A DNA stretch of 64,000 bases from Fusobacterium gastrosuis (GTDB lineage: Bacteria > Fusobacteriota > Fusobacteriia > Fusobacteriales > Fusobacteriaceae). How positions within the stretch are numbered: the stretch's first letter is position 1; each line of letters opens with the position of its first letter. A program made the translations under genes and the position numbers. The stretch covers positions 1,612,001-1,676,000 of the forward strand of contig NZ_LT607734.1 of NCBI RefSeq assembly GCF_900095285.1, given 5' to 3'. Shown piece by piece: positions 17,826 to 27,089 of the stretch. A model generated the notes under the pieces. It did no database searches, had not been told where the DNA came from, and worked only from the letters and a program-made list of their open reading frames with translations.

Positions 17826-17856
17826 AAATATTTGAATAATGGAGGTGGTAGTAAAT

Positions 17857-19845
17857 ATGAAAAAATCTCTTTTAAAACAACTAGATAAATGGCATGAAGA
17901 AAATGAGCATGAAAAAATAATTACAGAGATTCTAAATTTAGATGAAGAAGATAAAACTCCTGAAATAATAGGGAAGTTAGCTAGAGCTTATAATAATATT
18001 GATGAGTATGAAAAAGGAATAGAAGTAGGTAAAACTATTGAAAAAACTGAAGGAAATACAGCTGTATGGAATTACCGTATGGGATATTCATATTTTTATA
18101 TGGAAGGTAAAGAAAAAAAGGCTGAAAAGCATTTTAAAAAAGCTTTTAAATTAAATCCAAATGAGCCTGATGTTCCATTCTTTTTAAGATATATATATCA
18201 AGTATTTTGCATAGATGCAGTCGAAAAAGAAAATGATTGTAAAAAAGCAATAAAATGGGCTTTAAAGGCTCTAAAATTTGCAGAACTTGAAGAAAATAAA
18301 GAAGAAATTATTTGGTGTTTTTCAAGACTGGGTTGGCTTTATGATTCTATTTCTGAATATAAAAAAGCTTTACCTTTTATAGAAAAAGCTATAAGTTTAG
18401 GAAGAGAAGATATTGGAATTTACTCTGAATACACATACTCTCTTTCTAGAAATTTTAAATATAATGAAGCTATTAAAGCTGCTAATAAAGCTATTGAACT
18501 AGGAAGAGATGATGAATGGATTTATAATGAACTTGGCTACGCTTATTCAAATTTAGAAAATTATGAGAAAACTTTAGAATTTTATACTAAAGCAAAAGAA
18601 AGAGCTAAAGAAGAAAACTTAGTCGTTGAAATAGAAATAGGTCGTGCATTAGCAGAACTGGGAAGATATGAAGAGGCTCTTGAAAATTTTAAAAAATTAA
18701 ATAGAAAAAAGAATATCGCAATAGAAGATAAAACAACTATCATATCTCAACTTTCATATACATATAGAAGAGCTGCCGATTATAAAAATGCTTTAAAATT
18801 TGCTTTAAAAGCAAATGAATTAGGAAAAGATGATGCTTGGCTAAATGTAGAAATTGGACTTAACTATTTATATCTTGATAAATATGAAGAGGCTTTAAAA
18901 TATTTTGAAAAAGCTCATAGTATGGATAATGAATATTCAACTGCAACTTTACAAATTGCAAATTGTTATAAATTACTTGGCAGGTATGAAGAAGCTCTTG
19001 TATATCTCTTGAAACTTTATGAAAATGAAAGTAATGATATATGGTTAAATTCTGAGATAGGCTGGATTTATGATGAATTGGCTAATTATGAAGAAGCCTA
19101 CAAATATTTAGAAAAGGCTGAGAACCTTGGAAGAAATGACGATTGGATTTTCTCTGAAATAGGTCAATGTTTAGCTAGACTTAGTAGATACGAAGAAGCT
19201 CTTGTCAAACTAAAAATTGTTCTGGATATGCCAGGGGTAGCTACAAGCGAGCAAATATTTGTAAACTCTGAAATAGGATGGGTATATGACAGACTTGAAA
19301 ATCGTGAAGAAGCTTTGAAATACTTATTTAAAGCAAATGAGTTAGGAAGAGATGACATATGGTTAAATTCAGAAATAGCTTGGAGCTTGGTTGATTTTCC
19401 TGACAGATATGAAGAAGCTGAAAAACATTTCTTAAAAGCTATTGAACTTGGAAGAAACGATGCATGGATATATAATCAAATTGCTTTTTTATATGAAAAA
19501 ATGAAAAAATTTGATAAGGCTCTTGCTTATTTAAAAAAAGCCGATGAAATTTTACCATATGATAATTGGACACATTATCATTTAGGAATATGTTATAGGG
19601 AAGTTGGTAAATTCAATAAAGCTATTGAAATTTTAAATAAATCTTACGAGCATACTGAATATCAAGGTTGGGTTGATTTACAACTTGCATGGTGCTATGC
19701 TCTTATAGATAATAAAGAAAAAGCTTATGAATATTTAGCAAATGTTGATAAATTTTTATCAGCGGAACTTGATAGAGATGAACTTTTAAAGGCAGATTAT
19801 GAAACTATTAAAAGTATCCTATCGTCATTTTCTTATTTATCATAA
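17857..19845 (+). CDS. Large tetratricopeptide repeat protein
   Basis: This 662-residue protein is built almost entirely of TPR helix pairs, with no signal peptide or membrane helix, so it is likely a cytoplasmic scaffold. Many repeats share the unusual variant A..LGRDD.W(L/I)..EIG(W/Y).Y..L..YEEALKY, spaced by about 35-40 residues. The start at 17857 (MKKSLLKQ) follows GGAGGTGG; the ATG at 17839 overlaps that site and has none of its own. The partner is unknown. Proteins with this repeat variant appear to be common in fusobacteria (recollection, not checked). Confidence 0.85.
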   Translation: MKKSLLKQLDKWHEENEHEKIITEILNLDEEDKTPEIIGKLARAYNNIDEYEKGIEVGKTIEKTEGNTAVWNYRMGYSYFYMEGKEKKAEKHFKKAFKLNPNEPDVPFFLRYIYQVFCIDAVEKENDCKKAIKWALKALKFAELEENKEEIIWCFSRLGWLYDSISEYKKALPFIEKAISLGREDIGIYSEYTYSLSRNFKYNEAIKAANKAIELGRDDEWIYNELGYAYSNLENYEKTLEFYTKAKERAKEENLVVEIEIGRALAELGRYEEALENFKKLNRKKNIAIEDKTTIISQLSYTYRRAADYKNALKFALKANELGKDDAWLNVEIGLNYLYLDKYEEALKYFEKAHSMDNEYSTATLQIANCYKLLGRYEEALVYLLKLYENESNDIWLNSEIGWIYDELANYEEAYKYLEKAENLGRNDDWIFSEIGQCLARLSRYEEALVKLKIVLDMPGVATSEQIFVNSEIGWVYDRLENREEALKYLFKANELGRDDIWLNSEIAWSLVDFPDRYEEAEKHFLKAIELGRNDAWIYNQIAFLYEKMKKFDKALAYLKKADEILPYDNWTHYHLGICYREVGKFNKAIEILNKSYEHTEYQGWVDLQLAWCYALIDNKEKAYEYLANVDKFLSAELDRDELLKADYETIKSILSSFSYLS

Positions 19846-19881
19846 AATTTTAAACAATTTACACAAAAGAAAGGAAAAAGA

Positions 19882-21258
19882 ATGAAAAGAAATTATGATT
19901 TAATTGTAATTGGATGGGGAAAAGCTGGAAAAACAATAGCTGCGAAAGCTGCTGTAAAAGGAAAAAAAGTTGCTTTGATTGAAAAAGATGAAAAAATGTT
20001 TGGAGGAACTTGTATAAATGTAGGATGTCTTCCAACAAAATCTTTAGTTCATAGTTCTAAATTACTTGAACAAATGGAAAGATATGGCTTAGAAAGAGAT
20101 TATGAGTATAATGACATATTTTTTAAAAATTCAATTGCTAAAAAAAATGAAATGGTAAAAAAATTAAATTTAAAAAATTTTGGACTTTTAGAAAAAAATC
20201 CTAATGTAGATTTATATTTAGGAACTGCAACTTTTTTATCAAATACAGAAATTGAAGTAGATGGCGAAAGAGGAGAAGGAATTATAAGTGCTGAAAAGAT
20301 TTTGATAAACACAGGTTCTACTCCTAGAACTTTATCCATTAAAGGTTGTGATTCAGAAAATATCATTTATAGTGAAGCTGCTCTTAATCTAGAAACCTTA
20401 CCTGAAAAGCTTTTAATTATAGGAGCTGGCTATATAGGACTTGAATTTTCTTCTTATTTTGCTAATTTTGGTTCAGAAGTGACAGTTTTTCAATCTGATG
20501 ATAACTTCTTACCAAGAGAAGATAAAGAAGATGCAAATATGATAAAAGATGTTCTTTCTAAAAAGAATATTACTTTTAAATTCAATGTTACTGTCAATGA
20601 GTTTGTAGATAAAGAAACTTCTGTAAGAGTAAAATATTCTAAAGATGGAGAAGAATGCATGGAGGAATTTGATAAAGTTCTTATTGCCATTGGGCGTAAG
20701 GCAAATACAGCAGATTTATCTTTAGAAAATGCTGGAGTAAAAACAAACGAGTTTGGTGAAATCATTGTTGATGAAAAATTAAAAACTACTGCTCCAAATA
20801 TATGGGCTGCTGGCGATGTCAAGGGAGGAGCACAATTTACTTATATTTCTCTAGATGACAGCCGTATTATTCTTCCACAAATTCTAGGAATTGAAAATGA
20901 AAGAACTATAAATAATAGAGTTGTAGTTGCAACAACAACTTTTATTGACCCACCTTATTCAAGAGTCGGTTTAAATGAAAAAGAAGCTCAGGCACAAAAT
21001 ATCAATTTTACAAAAAAATATATCTTAACAACTGCTATACCTAAAGCACATGTTATAGATGAAACGGCAGGTTTTTCAAAAATATTAATCAACGAAAATG
21101 ATGAAATTATAGGAGCTACTTTATTTCATTATGAAGCTCACGAAATGATAAATATTTTATCACTTGCTATTCAAACAAAAATAAAATATCAAATGCTAAG
21201 AGATTTTATTTATACTCACCCTAATTTTACTGAAAGTTTAAATGATATATTGGCATAG
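19882..21258 (+). CDS. RclA/mercuric reductase-like flavin disulfide oxidoreductase
   Basis: The 458-residue protein is a class I pyridine nucleotide-disulfide oxidoreductase with an FAD-binding GWGKAGKTIAAKAA (11-24), redox disulfide C44/C49 in GGTCINVGCLPTKS, an NAD(P) motif GAGYIGLEFSSYF, a second FAD motif ending AAGDVKGG and a C-terminal dimer domain with the catalytic pair H446/E451 in HPNFTE. It is not next to 2-oxoacid dehydrogenase genes, so it is less likely to be lipoamide dehydrogenase. The GWGKAGKT start resembles RclA/YkgC, reductases linked to oxidant or copper stress. The substrate is unproven. Confidence 0.85.
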   Translation: MKRNYDLIVIGWGKAGKTIAAKAAVKGKKVALIEKDEKMFGGTCINVGCLPTKSLVHSSKLLEQMERYGLERDYEYNDIFFKNSIAKKNEMVKKLNLKNFGLLEKNPNVDLYLGTATFLSNTEIEVDGERGEGIISAEKILINTGSTPRTLSIKGCDSENIIYSEAALNLETLPEKLLIIGAGYIGLEFSSYFANFGSEVTVFQSDDNFLPREDKEDANMIKDVLSKKNITFKFNVTVNEFVDKETSVRVKYSKDGEECMEEFDKVLIAIGRKANTADLSLENAGVKTNEFGEIIVDEKLKTTAPNIWAAGDVKGGAQFTYISLDDSRIILPQILGIENERTINNRVVVATTTFIDPPYSRVGLNEKEAQAQNINFTKKYILTTAIPKAHVIDETAGFSKILINENDEIIGATLFHYEAHEMINILSLAIQTKIKYQMLRDFIYTHPNFTESLNDILA

Positions 21259-21273
21259 AAAATAACTATTAAT

Positions 21274-21305
21274 AAAAAAGCATCTATAAATTTAGATGCT
21301 TTTTT
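21274..21305. terminator. Bidirectional terminator
   Basis: AAAAAAGCATCTA / TAGATGCTTTTTT lies between two convergent genes, with T-runs on both strands. Confidence 0.85.
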
Positions 21306-21336
21306 ATATTTTTATTTATATCTTAATAAATACTAT

Positions 21337-22053
21337 TTACTGTGAACTCTCTTCTTCTCTATTTTTATAATCTTCTCCCTCAATCATAAAATAATTCTCA
21401 ACTTCTAGCTTTCCTTTTTTTCCTTTTAAAGCCTCAATATACATCATAGAAGATTTATTATTAGCAGAATAAATAAAAATTATTTTTACCACACAAAATT
21501 TATTTTCTTCAAGTTCTTTTATAATTTCTAATAGCCTGTGGGTTCTGTGAATAAAACAAAGTTTCCCTATTGGTTTTAAAAGCTTCTTGCTCATTTTTAT
21601 AAAATCTTTTAAATTCAAACAAACTTCATGTCTGGAAATTTTTTTATGCTCATTTTCATTAATTTTTTTCCCATCAACTTCCATATATGGAGGATTAGAG
21701 AGCACTATATCATAGTAATTCGTTTTAGAGTATTTTTTTATATCTTCACAAATGAATTTTATTTTATCCTGCATATTATTCATTTTAAGTATTCTATTAG
21801 CTCTTTCTATATTTTCAGTTTGAATATCTATACCAACTATCTCAGAAACATTTTTATGTGTATATAAAAGAACAGGTAATATTCCATTACCCGTTCCTAT
21901 ATCTATTATCTTAAGATTATTTCTTTTAGAATTATTCAAGATGAAAAATTTAGATAAGAGAACTGTATCAATTCCATATTTATACCCTGTTTTTTTTTGG
22001 ATGATTTTATACTCTTCATTTAATGTTTCTAAAACTTCATCATCTTTTATCAT
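21337..22053 (-). CDS. TrmN6-like tRNA adenine-N6 methyltransferase
   Basis: The 238-residue class I methyltransferase has the SAM motif DIGTGNGILPVLL (51-63) and the N6-adenine motif NPPY (120-123). The N-terminal TGYKYGIDTVLLSKFF is typical of the YfiC/TrmN6 group, which modifies A37 of tRNA1(Val) in E. coli. The target in this organism is inferred. It is the last gene after radC and ricT, 91 bases from ricT. Confidence 0.85.
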   Translation of the reverse strand: MIKDDEVLETLNEEYKIIQKKTGYKYGIDTVLLSKFFILNNSKRNNLKIIDIGTGNGILPVLLYTHKNVSEIVGIDIQTENIERANRILKMNNMQDKIKFICEDIKKYSKTNYYDIVLSNPPYMEVDGKKINENEHKKISRHEVCLNLKDFIKMSKKLLKPIGKLCFIHRTHRLLEIIKELEENKFCVVKIIFIYSANNKSSMMYIEALKGKKGKLEVENYFMIEGEDYKNREEESSQ

Positions 22054-22144
22054 ATTTACACCTTTTTATTTTTTATTTTCATTCTTATAAACAGCAAAAA
22101 ATTTTTTCTCTTAATAGAAAATATTCTATATTATTGTATATTTT

Positions 22145-23089
22145 TTACTCTTTTTCTAAAATTTTATTTTCAATTTCTTCCTTAGTTTTTATATTTTTTA
22201 AAATATTTGCTTCCTTTTTATTGAATTTAACATCTTTAACATTAATTCTAGAGATACCTTTTTCAGGAATATCTATATATAGAAAACCATTAAGTGGGCT
22301 TATACTTAAAACTTTTCCTTCTCCATATTCTGTATGTACTATCTGATTTACAGCAGGGAAATTTTTTAATGCTTCTTCATATTGAGAATATTCATAGTTT
22401 ATACAGCATAGTAATCTACCACATACCCCTGAAATTTTTGTTGGATTGATAACTAATCCTTGATCTCTCGCCATTTTAACGGATACAGAATCAAATTTAT
22501 TTATAAATGTTTTGCAACATAACTCTTTACCACAAGGACCTATATCTCCTAAAATCCTTGCCTCATCTCTAACTCCAATTTGCCTTAATTCTATTCTTGT
22601 TCTAAATACAAGTGCCAAATCTTTTACTAATTCTCTAAAATCTATTCTACCATTAGCTGTAAAATAGAATATTAATTTTGATTTATCAAAAGTATATTCA
22701 CATGTAACTAATTTCATTTCAAGTTCATGCTTTCTTATCTTTTCCTTACAAACTTTAAATGCTTCTTCAGCTTCCTTTTTTTGATTCTCATACACTTCAA
22801 TTTCTTCTGGACTTGCCAATTTTAAAACTGGTTTTAATGGTAAAACTAAATCTTTTTCTTTCATTTTTAATGAATTTCCACATACAATCCCAATTTCTTT
22901 ACCTCTTATAGTTTCAACAATTACTTTATCATTTTTCTTAAAAGTCATCCCCTCTATAACTTCAAAATAGTATCTCTTTTTTGTTATTTCAAACATTATT
23001 ATAAGGACTTCATGAATTTGTTCAGGGTTAGTGCTTACCACTGCTTCCTGTTGAAGTTCTACATTGTTATCTATCATATTATTTTCCAT
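22145..23089 (-). CDS. ricT: PSP1 domain protein RicT (YaaT)
   Basis: RicT is part of the RicA-RicF-RicT complex that in Bacillus supports RNase Y-dependent mRNA maturation and carries iron-sulfur clusters. The 314-residue protein has the PSP1 domain with its Cys set: C186, C191, C192, C223, C228 and C229 (GPCGKELCC, then GVCGRLLCC). Several more Cys lie earlier (C70, C114, C130). No RicA or RicF gene is seen next to it. It follows radC by 15 bases. Confidence 0.9.
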   Translation of the reverse strand: MENNMIDNNVELQQEAVVSTNPEQIHEVLIIMFEITKKRYYFEVIEGMTFKKNDKVIVETIRGKEIGIVCGNSLKMKEKDLVLPLKPVLKLASPEEIEVYENQKKEAEEAFKVCKEKIRKHELEMKLVTCEYTFDKSKLIFYFTANGRIDFRELVKDLALVFRTRIELRQIGVRDEARILGDIGPCGKELCCKTFINKFDSVSVKMARDQGLVINPTKISGVCGRLLCCINYEYSQYEEALKNFPAVNQIVHTEYGEGKVLSISPLNGFLYIDIPEKGISRINVKDVKFNKKEANILKNIKTKEEIENKILEKE

Positions 23090-23104
23090 TATTTTCTCCT
23101 CAAT

Positions 23105-23782
23105 TTATATTAATCCTTCTTCCAAAAAACTGAAATAAGAAGTTTTTGTTATTATTATATGCTCTAAAAGTAGAGCATCAAAATTCTTTAAACCTTCTGC
23201 CAGCTCCTTTGTTATATCTAAATCACTTCTAGAGGGTTTCAAATTTTCTGATGGATGATTATGGGCAATAATTATTGCCTTAGCATTATATTTTATCACA
23301 TCTTTATAGATTTCTCTAGGATAAATACTACTTCTATCAATTGTTCCACTTGATTTTTCTTCATAAGCTAATAATTCATTTGAACTAGATAAATAAAGTA
23401 CAAAAAATTTTTCTATTTTTTCAAAAGCAATTTTTTCCCTTAAAAATCTTATTAAGTTATCTTTACTTTTTATTGAAATATTCTCAGATTCTCTTATTTT
23501 ATTTTTATAAAAGATACTGGGTAATTCTCCCATAAGTTTTAAAAAACTGATTGTTGATTTTCCTATTCCTTCTATTTTTAAAAGTTCTTCCTCTTTTGCT
23601 TTTAAAACATTTTCGATTGTTCCAAATTTTTTTATTAAATTTTTTGCTTCAATTTTTGTATCTTTTCTTGGTATTACATAAGTCAAAAGTAATTCTAAAA
23701 TTTCATAGTCTTGAAATAATTCAATACTACTTTTTAAATATTTTTCTCGAATTCTTTTTCTATGTCCAAAATGTTCTTCCAT
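23105..23782 (-). CDS. radC: RadC family JAMM-domain protein
   Basis: The 225-residue protein has an N-terminal UPF0758 region with a helix-hairpin-helix (LLKIEGIGKSTISFLKLM, about 67-84) and a C-terminal MPN+/JAMM domain whose zinc motif HNHPSENLKPSRSD gives H174, H176 and D187. RadC was once thought to be a repair protein, but its biochemical function is still not settled. A TTGACA promoter and an AGGTGA site precede it; ricT and trmN6 follow. Confidence 0.9.
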   Translation of the reverse strand: MEEHFGHRKRIREKYLKSSIELFQDYEILELLLTYVIPRKDTKIEAKNLIKKFGTIENVLKAKEEELLKIEGIGKSTISFLKLMGELPSIFYKNKIRESENISIKSKDNLIRFLREKIAFEKIEKFFVLYLSSSNELLAYEEKSSGTIDRSSIYPREIYKDVIKYNAKAIIIAHNHPSENLKPSRSDLDITKELAEGLKNFDALLLEHIIITKTSYFSFLEEGLI

Positions 23783-23800
23783 AAGAAATCACCTCAAAAG

Positions 23801-23829
23801 ATAAGAAATCTAAGATACTAACATGTCAA
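23801..23829 (-). promoter_or_regulatory. Promoter of radC-ricT-trmN6
   Basis: TTGACA (23829-23824), 17 bases, then TCTTAT (23806-23801) on the minus strand. The -35 is perfect and the -10 is weak. Confidence 0.45.
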
Positions 23830-23849
23830 AACTTTAAAGTTTATATTTT

Positions 23850-24929
23850 TTATTGAATTTTTTTATTAAATAATTCATATACTTCAGCTGGACTTTTCAT
23901 TGTATTTATCATATCTATAGCACAATCTATAAGAGGATATGTAAATACCGCTCCTGTTCCCTCTCCCAATCTCATATTCATTTCCAAAAAAGGTTTTACT
24001 TTTAAGTGGTCTAATATTACCTTTACTCCAGGTTCTTCACTTTTATGTGTAAAAACTATATAATTTTTTATTTGTGAATTTAACTCACAAGCAAGTAAAG
24101 CTGCTACTCCTGAAATAAAACCATCAACTAACATAATTTTTTTGCTAAGAGCTGCTCCTATATACATTCCCACCATACATGCAATATCTAGCCCCCCTAC
24201 TGCTGCTATCATATCAATTATATCCATTTCAAAAGTATTGTATTTTTCACATGACTCCAATATCACTTTTTTCTTCTTATTAAGTCCTTCATCTGAAAGA
24301 CCCCCACCTCTTCCCACTATTATATCTATATCTTTTTTAGTTACAGAATAAAGTAGTGCAGAGCTTGTTGTAGTATTGGCTATTCCCATTTCTCCATTTG
24401 AAAAAATATCATAATCTTTAAACTCTTTTCTGATTAAATCTATTCCAGTATAAATTGCTTTTATGGCTTCGTTTTCAGACATAGCCTTTTTTTTATAAAA
24501 ATTATTAGTTCCCTTTCTTATTTTTTTTCTATATAAATTAGGATAATCTTTTTCGATTTCAGTTGCCATACCTATATCAATTATATTCAAATCAACATTC
24601 AATTTCTTAGTGAATATCCCTATAGCAGCTATTCTATTTAGCATAGCTTCAGAAACCAATGAAGTATATTCCAATGGACATGAAGAAACCCCTTCTTCTA
24701 TTATTCCATTATCCGCCGAAGCTACAATATGACATTTTTTCTCTAATTTTTTAATTGGATATCCATATACCCCTGCTATTTTTTCACATAAATCTTCTAA
24801 TGTTCCCAAACTTCTAGGAGGTTTCATTTTCCTATTAAGCTCTGTTTTTGCTTGCTCTATTGAATTCATATCAACAATTTCAATTTGATCTATAAGTTCA
24901 AATAAATTTTCTTTTGTCAAATTATTCAT
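23850..24929 (-). CDS. cobT: Nicotinate-nucleotide:dimethylbenzimidazole phosphoribosyltransferase
   Basis: CobT makes alpha-ribazole 5'-phosphate, the lower ligand used to finish cobalamin. The protein has 359 residues with [16 protein letters not shown] near the start, [14 protein letters not shown] in the active-site core, [11 protein letters not shown] and the C-terminal [10 protein letters not shown]-like [15 protein letters not shown]. It is the last of four cob genes on the minus strand (cobU-cobS-cobC-cobT), which together attach the nucleotide loop to cobinamide. Confidence 0.95.
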   Translation of the reverse strand: MNNLTKENLFELIDQIEIVDMNSIEQAKTELNRKMKPPRSLGTLEDLCEKIAGVYGYPIKKLEKKCHIVASADNGIIEEGVSSCPLEYTSLVSEAMLNRIAAIGIFTKKLNVDLNIIDIGMATEIEKDYPNLYRKKIRKGTNNFYKKKAMSENEAIKAIYTGIDLIRKEFKDYDIFSNGEMGIANTTTSSALLYSVTKKDIDIIVGRGGGLSDEGLNKKKKVILESCEKYNTFEMDIIDMIAAVGGLDIACMVGMYIGAALSKKIMLVDGFISGVAALLACELNSQIKNYIVFTHKSEEPGVKVILDHLKVKPFLEMNMRLGEGTGAVFTYPLIDCAIDMINTMKSPAEVYELFNKKIQ

Positions 24930-24939
24930 AATATCTCCA

Positions 24940-25521
24940 TCATATAAATTTAGTTAAATAACAAAAATCAAAATCTCCCTCAAGAACTGCGATTCCACCA
25001 TTTTCAACTTTAAATTTCCAATAAGTATCTAAATTTCCACTCATATAGTGACTTAGTATACAATTTATTACTCCCCAATGTGCAACTAAAACATTCGTTT
25101 TAGAAAAGTCCAAACTTTTTAAAAAATTTATGACTCTCTTTTGCATATCCATCAAACTTTCACCAGTTTCATAGTTATAAGTTTGCCATTCTTCTTCTGC
25201 TTTCTTTATTTCATCAGGATATTTTTTTAAAATTTCTTCATAAGTCAACCCTTCAAAAATTCCAAAATCTATCTCCATTAGATCATCCACATATTCAATC
25301 TCAAATGAACGATGATTACAAATTTCTGCTGTTTCTCTTGCTCTTTTTAAAGGACTTGAATAAATTCTATCATACATACAATCTAAAAATTTCTCTCTAG
25401 CTTTTTTTACTTGATTTAGTCCAACTTCATTCAAAGGTGGGTCCAATCTTCCAAAATACACTCTATTGGCATTCATTTCTGTCTGCCCATGCCTTATCAA
25501 AATTAATTTCCCCATATCCAT
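24940..25521 (-). CDS. cobC: Histidine phosphatase, probably alpha-ribazole phosphatase
   Basis: The 193-residue phosphoglycerate mutase-like protein has the phospho-His motif [10 protein letters not shown] at about 6-15 and a second active-site His in [10 protein letters not shown]. Enzymes of this class are broad, but its place between cobS and cobT points to CobC, which removes the phosphate from alpha-ribazole phosphate. The start is not firmly set: ATGs at codons 1 and 3 both lack a strong ribosome site. It lies six bases after cobS. Confidence 0.85.
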   Translation of the reverse strand: MDMGKLILIRHGQTEMNANRVYFGRLDPPLNEVGLNQVKKAREKFLDCMYDRIYSSPLKRARETAEICNHRSFEIEYVDDLMEIDFGIFEGLTYEEILKKYPDEIKKAEEEWQTYNYETGESLMDMQKRVINFLKSLDFSKTNVLVAHWGVINCILSHYMSGNLDTYWKFKVENGGIAVLEGDFDFCYLTKFI

Positions 25522-25527
25522 CTACCA

Positions 25528-26340
25528 CTAATAATTGAAATTTAGCATTATAATTAATAAAATTAAAAGGTATAATATTTGAGAAAGCTCTAATAAGGCT
25601 CCAAGTGTATCTCCAGTTATTCCACCTATTTTTCTTGTCATCAATTTAGAAAATAAATTTGCAACTATTGACATAAAAGCTAGAATTAAAATTATAATAA
25701 ATATTGCTAAAAATACTGAATTTAAAATATCCATATTTCTAAATGACATGATTATTATTGGCAAATTTAACAGCATCGCAGTCAAAATAAATGAAGTTAT
25801 TACTGAAACTTTATTTGTATTATCCACAAAGGCTTTTCCCATTCCACTTGTTCTTGCATAAGGTGCTGATGCACAGCTAATAACACTGCAAAGTCTTGCA
25901 ACTATTGGATAAGAAAATACAGCAAATAAAAGCATTTCAATACCGATATTAGTTGCTATTGTCTGCAATAAAAAGAATTTTAATATAAAATATAAAATAA
26001 GAGATAATACTCCATTTGTCCCTATTCTAGAATCTTTCATTATTTCTAACATTTTTTGCTTACTTCTATAACTAAAAATCCCATCAAATGTATCTGCTAA
26101 TCCATCTAAATGAATTCCACCGGTCAAAACTACTTCCATTAACATTACAAATACAATGGCTAAGTTAATACTATATGTAACTCTTAAAAAGATTATTGTT
26201 GTTATATATAGAAGTATTGATATTACAAGTCCTACTGCTGGAAAGTATTTCATGGCCTTTCCCAATTTTTCTTCATCATACTCTACTTTTGGTACATATA
26301 GTCTTGTCATAAAAGACAATAATAAAATAAAACCTTTCAT
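25528..26340 (-). CDS. cobS: Adenosylcobinamide-GDP ribazoletransferase (cobalamin synthase)
   Basis: CobS is the membrane enzyme that joins adenosylcobinamide-GDP to alpha-ribazole. The 270-residue protein has about seven hydrophobic segments and the acidic signature GGIHLDGLADTFDGIFS, which binds metal. The C-terminal part has GGITGDTLGALLELSQ, typical of the family. It is 54 bases downstream of cobU. The ribosome site is GGGAGG. Confidence 0.95.
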   Translation of the reverse strand: MKGFILLLSFMTRLYVPKVEYDEEKLGKAMKYFPAVGLVISILLYITTIIFLRVTYSINLAIVFVMLMEVVLTGGIHLDGLADTFDGIFSYRSKQKMLEIMKDSRIGTNGVLSLILYFILKFFLLQTIATNIGIEMLLFAVFSYPIVARLCSVISCASAPYARTSGMGKAFVDNTNKVSVITSFILTAMLLNLPIIIMSFRNMDILNSVFLAIFIIILILAFMSIVANLFSKLMTRKIGGITGDTLGALLELSQILYLLILLIIMLNFNY

Positions 26341-26394
26341 TTTTCCTCCCTTATGAAGTTAATAAACTTCTGTATAAATTAATTTCGTATGCCA

Positions 26395-26961
26395 TTACTT
26401 AATTTTTATTTTTATTCCTGATACAATCAGATAAGCTTCATCTGCAAAACTTGCAGCCATTTGATTAATATTTCCACATATATCTCTAAAATATCTTCCC
26501 AAAGGATAGCTTGGTACCAAACCCATACCTAGTTCATTAGTTACAAAAATACAATCTATATTCTCACTTTTTAAATATTCTAAGAAATTTTGCATTTCAT
26601 TTATAATTTCTTTTTCTATTTTGTTCACTTCTTCTTGAGAAATATTATCCCAGTCAACATCTCTATCCATTATCATAAGATTACTTACCATATTTGTAAT
26701 ACAGTCAAATAAAATCACATCATGATTTTCAGTTTTTTCTTTTTCTAATGTTGTTACTATATTTTTATATGTTTCTATAGTTTTCCAATCTTTACCTCGT
26801 CTATCTATATGTTTTTTTACTCTATCTTTCATTTCGTCATCAAATGGAATCGCTGTTGCAAAATAAATTTTATTTCTATATTTTTTTTCTTTTATATATT
26901 CTTCAGCAAATTTACTTTTTCCACTTCTAGCTCCACCTGTGAAAAATACAATTTTTCCCAA
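26395..26961 (-). CDS. cobU: Adenosylcobinamide kinase / guanylyltransferase
   Basis: This bifunctional enzyme phosphorylates adenosylcobinamide and then adds GMP. The 188-residue protein begins with the P-loop FFTGGARSGKSKFAEEY and contains LFDCITNMVSNL and FVTNELGMGLVPSYPLGRYFRD. It is the first gene of the cob operon, with a good promoter 50 bases upstream. No cobalamin riboswitch lies in front of it. Confidence 0.95.
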   Translation of the reverse strand: MGKIVFFTGGARSGKSKFAEEYIKEKKYRNKIYFATAIPFDDEMKDRVKKHIDRRGKDWKTIETYKNIVTTLEKEKTENHDVILFDCITNMVSNLMIMDRDVDWDNISQEEVNKIEKEIINEMQNFLEYLKSENIDCIFVTNELGMGLVPSYPLGRYFRDICGNINQMAASFADEAYLIVSGIKIKIK

Positions 26962-27010
26962 TTTTATCTCCTCATATTTTAATAAAATATATGTAATTTT
27001 TTATTATTTT

Positions 27011-27038
27011 ATTATATCATAAATTATAGCTATAACAA
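27011..27038 (-). promoter_or_regulatory. Promoter of the cob operon
   Basis: TTGTTA (27038-27033), a 16-base spacer ending TGA, and TATAAT (27016-27011) read on the minus strand. The extended -10 is perfect. Confidence 0.65.
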
Positions 27039-27042
27039 AAGA

Positions 27043-27070
27043 AAAGCCGATTTTTTTCAAAATCGGCTTT
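27043..27070. terminator. Terminator of nifJ
   Basis: AAAGCCGATTT / AAATCGGCTTT is an 11-pair stem with a six-base loop, just after the nifJ stop. T-rich tails flank both sides. Confidence 0.8.
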
Positions 27071-27089
27071 AATTTTTATTATTTTTTTA

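Noticed and set aside
26962-27089. Cobalamin riboswitch in front of cobU
   Set aside because: The 128 bases hold only a promoter and the nifJ terminator; no B12 aptamer elements are seen.
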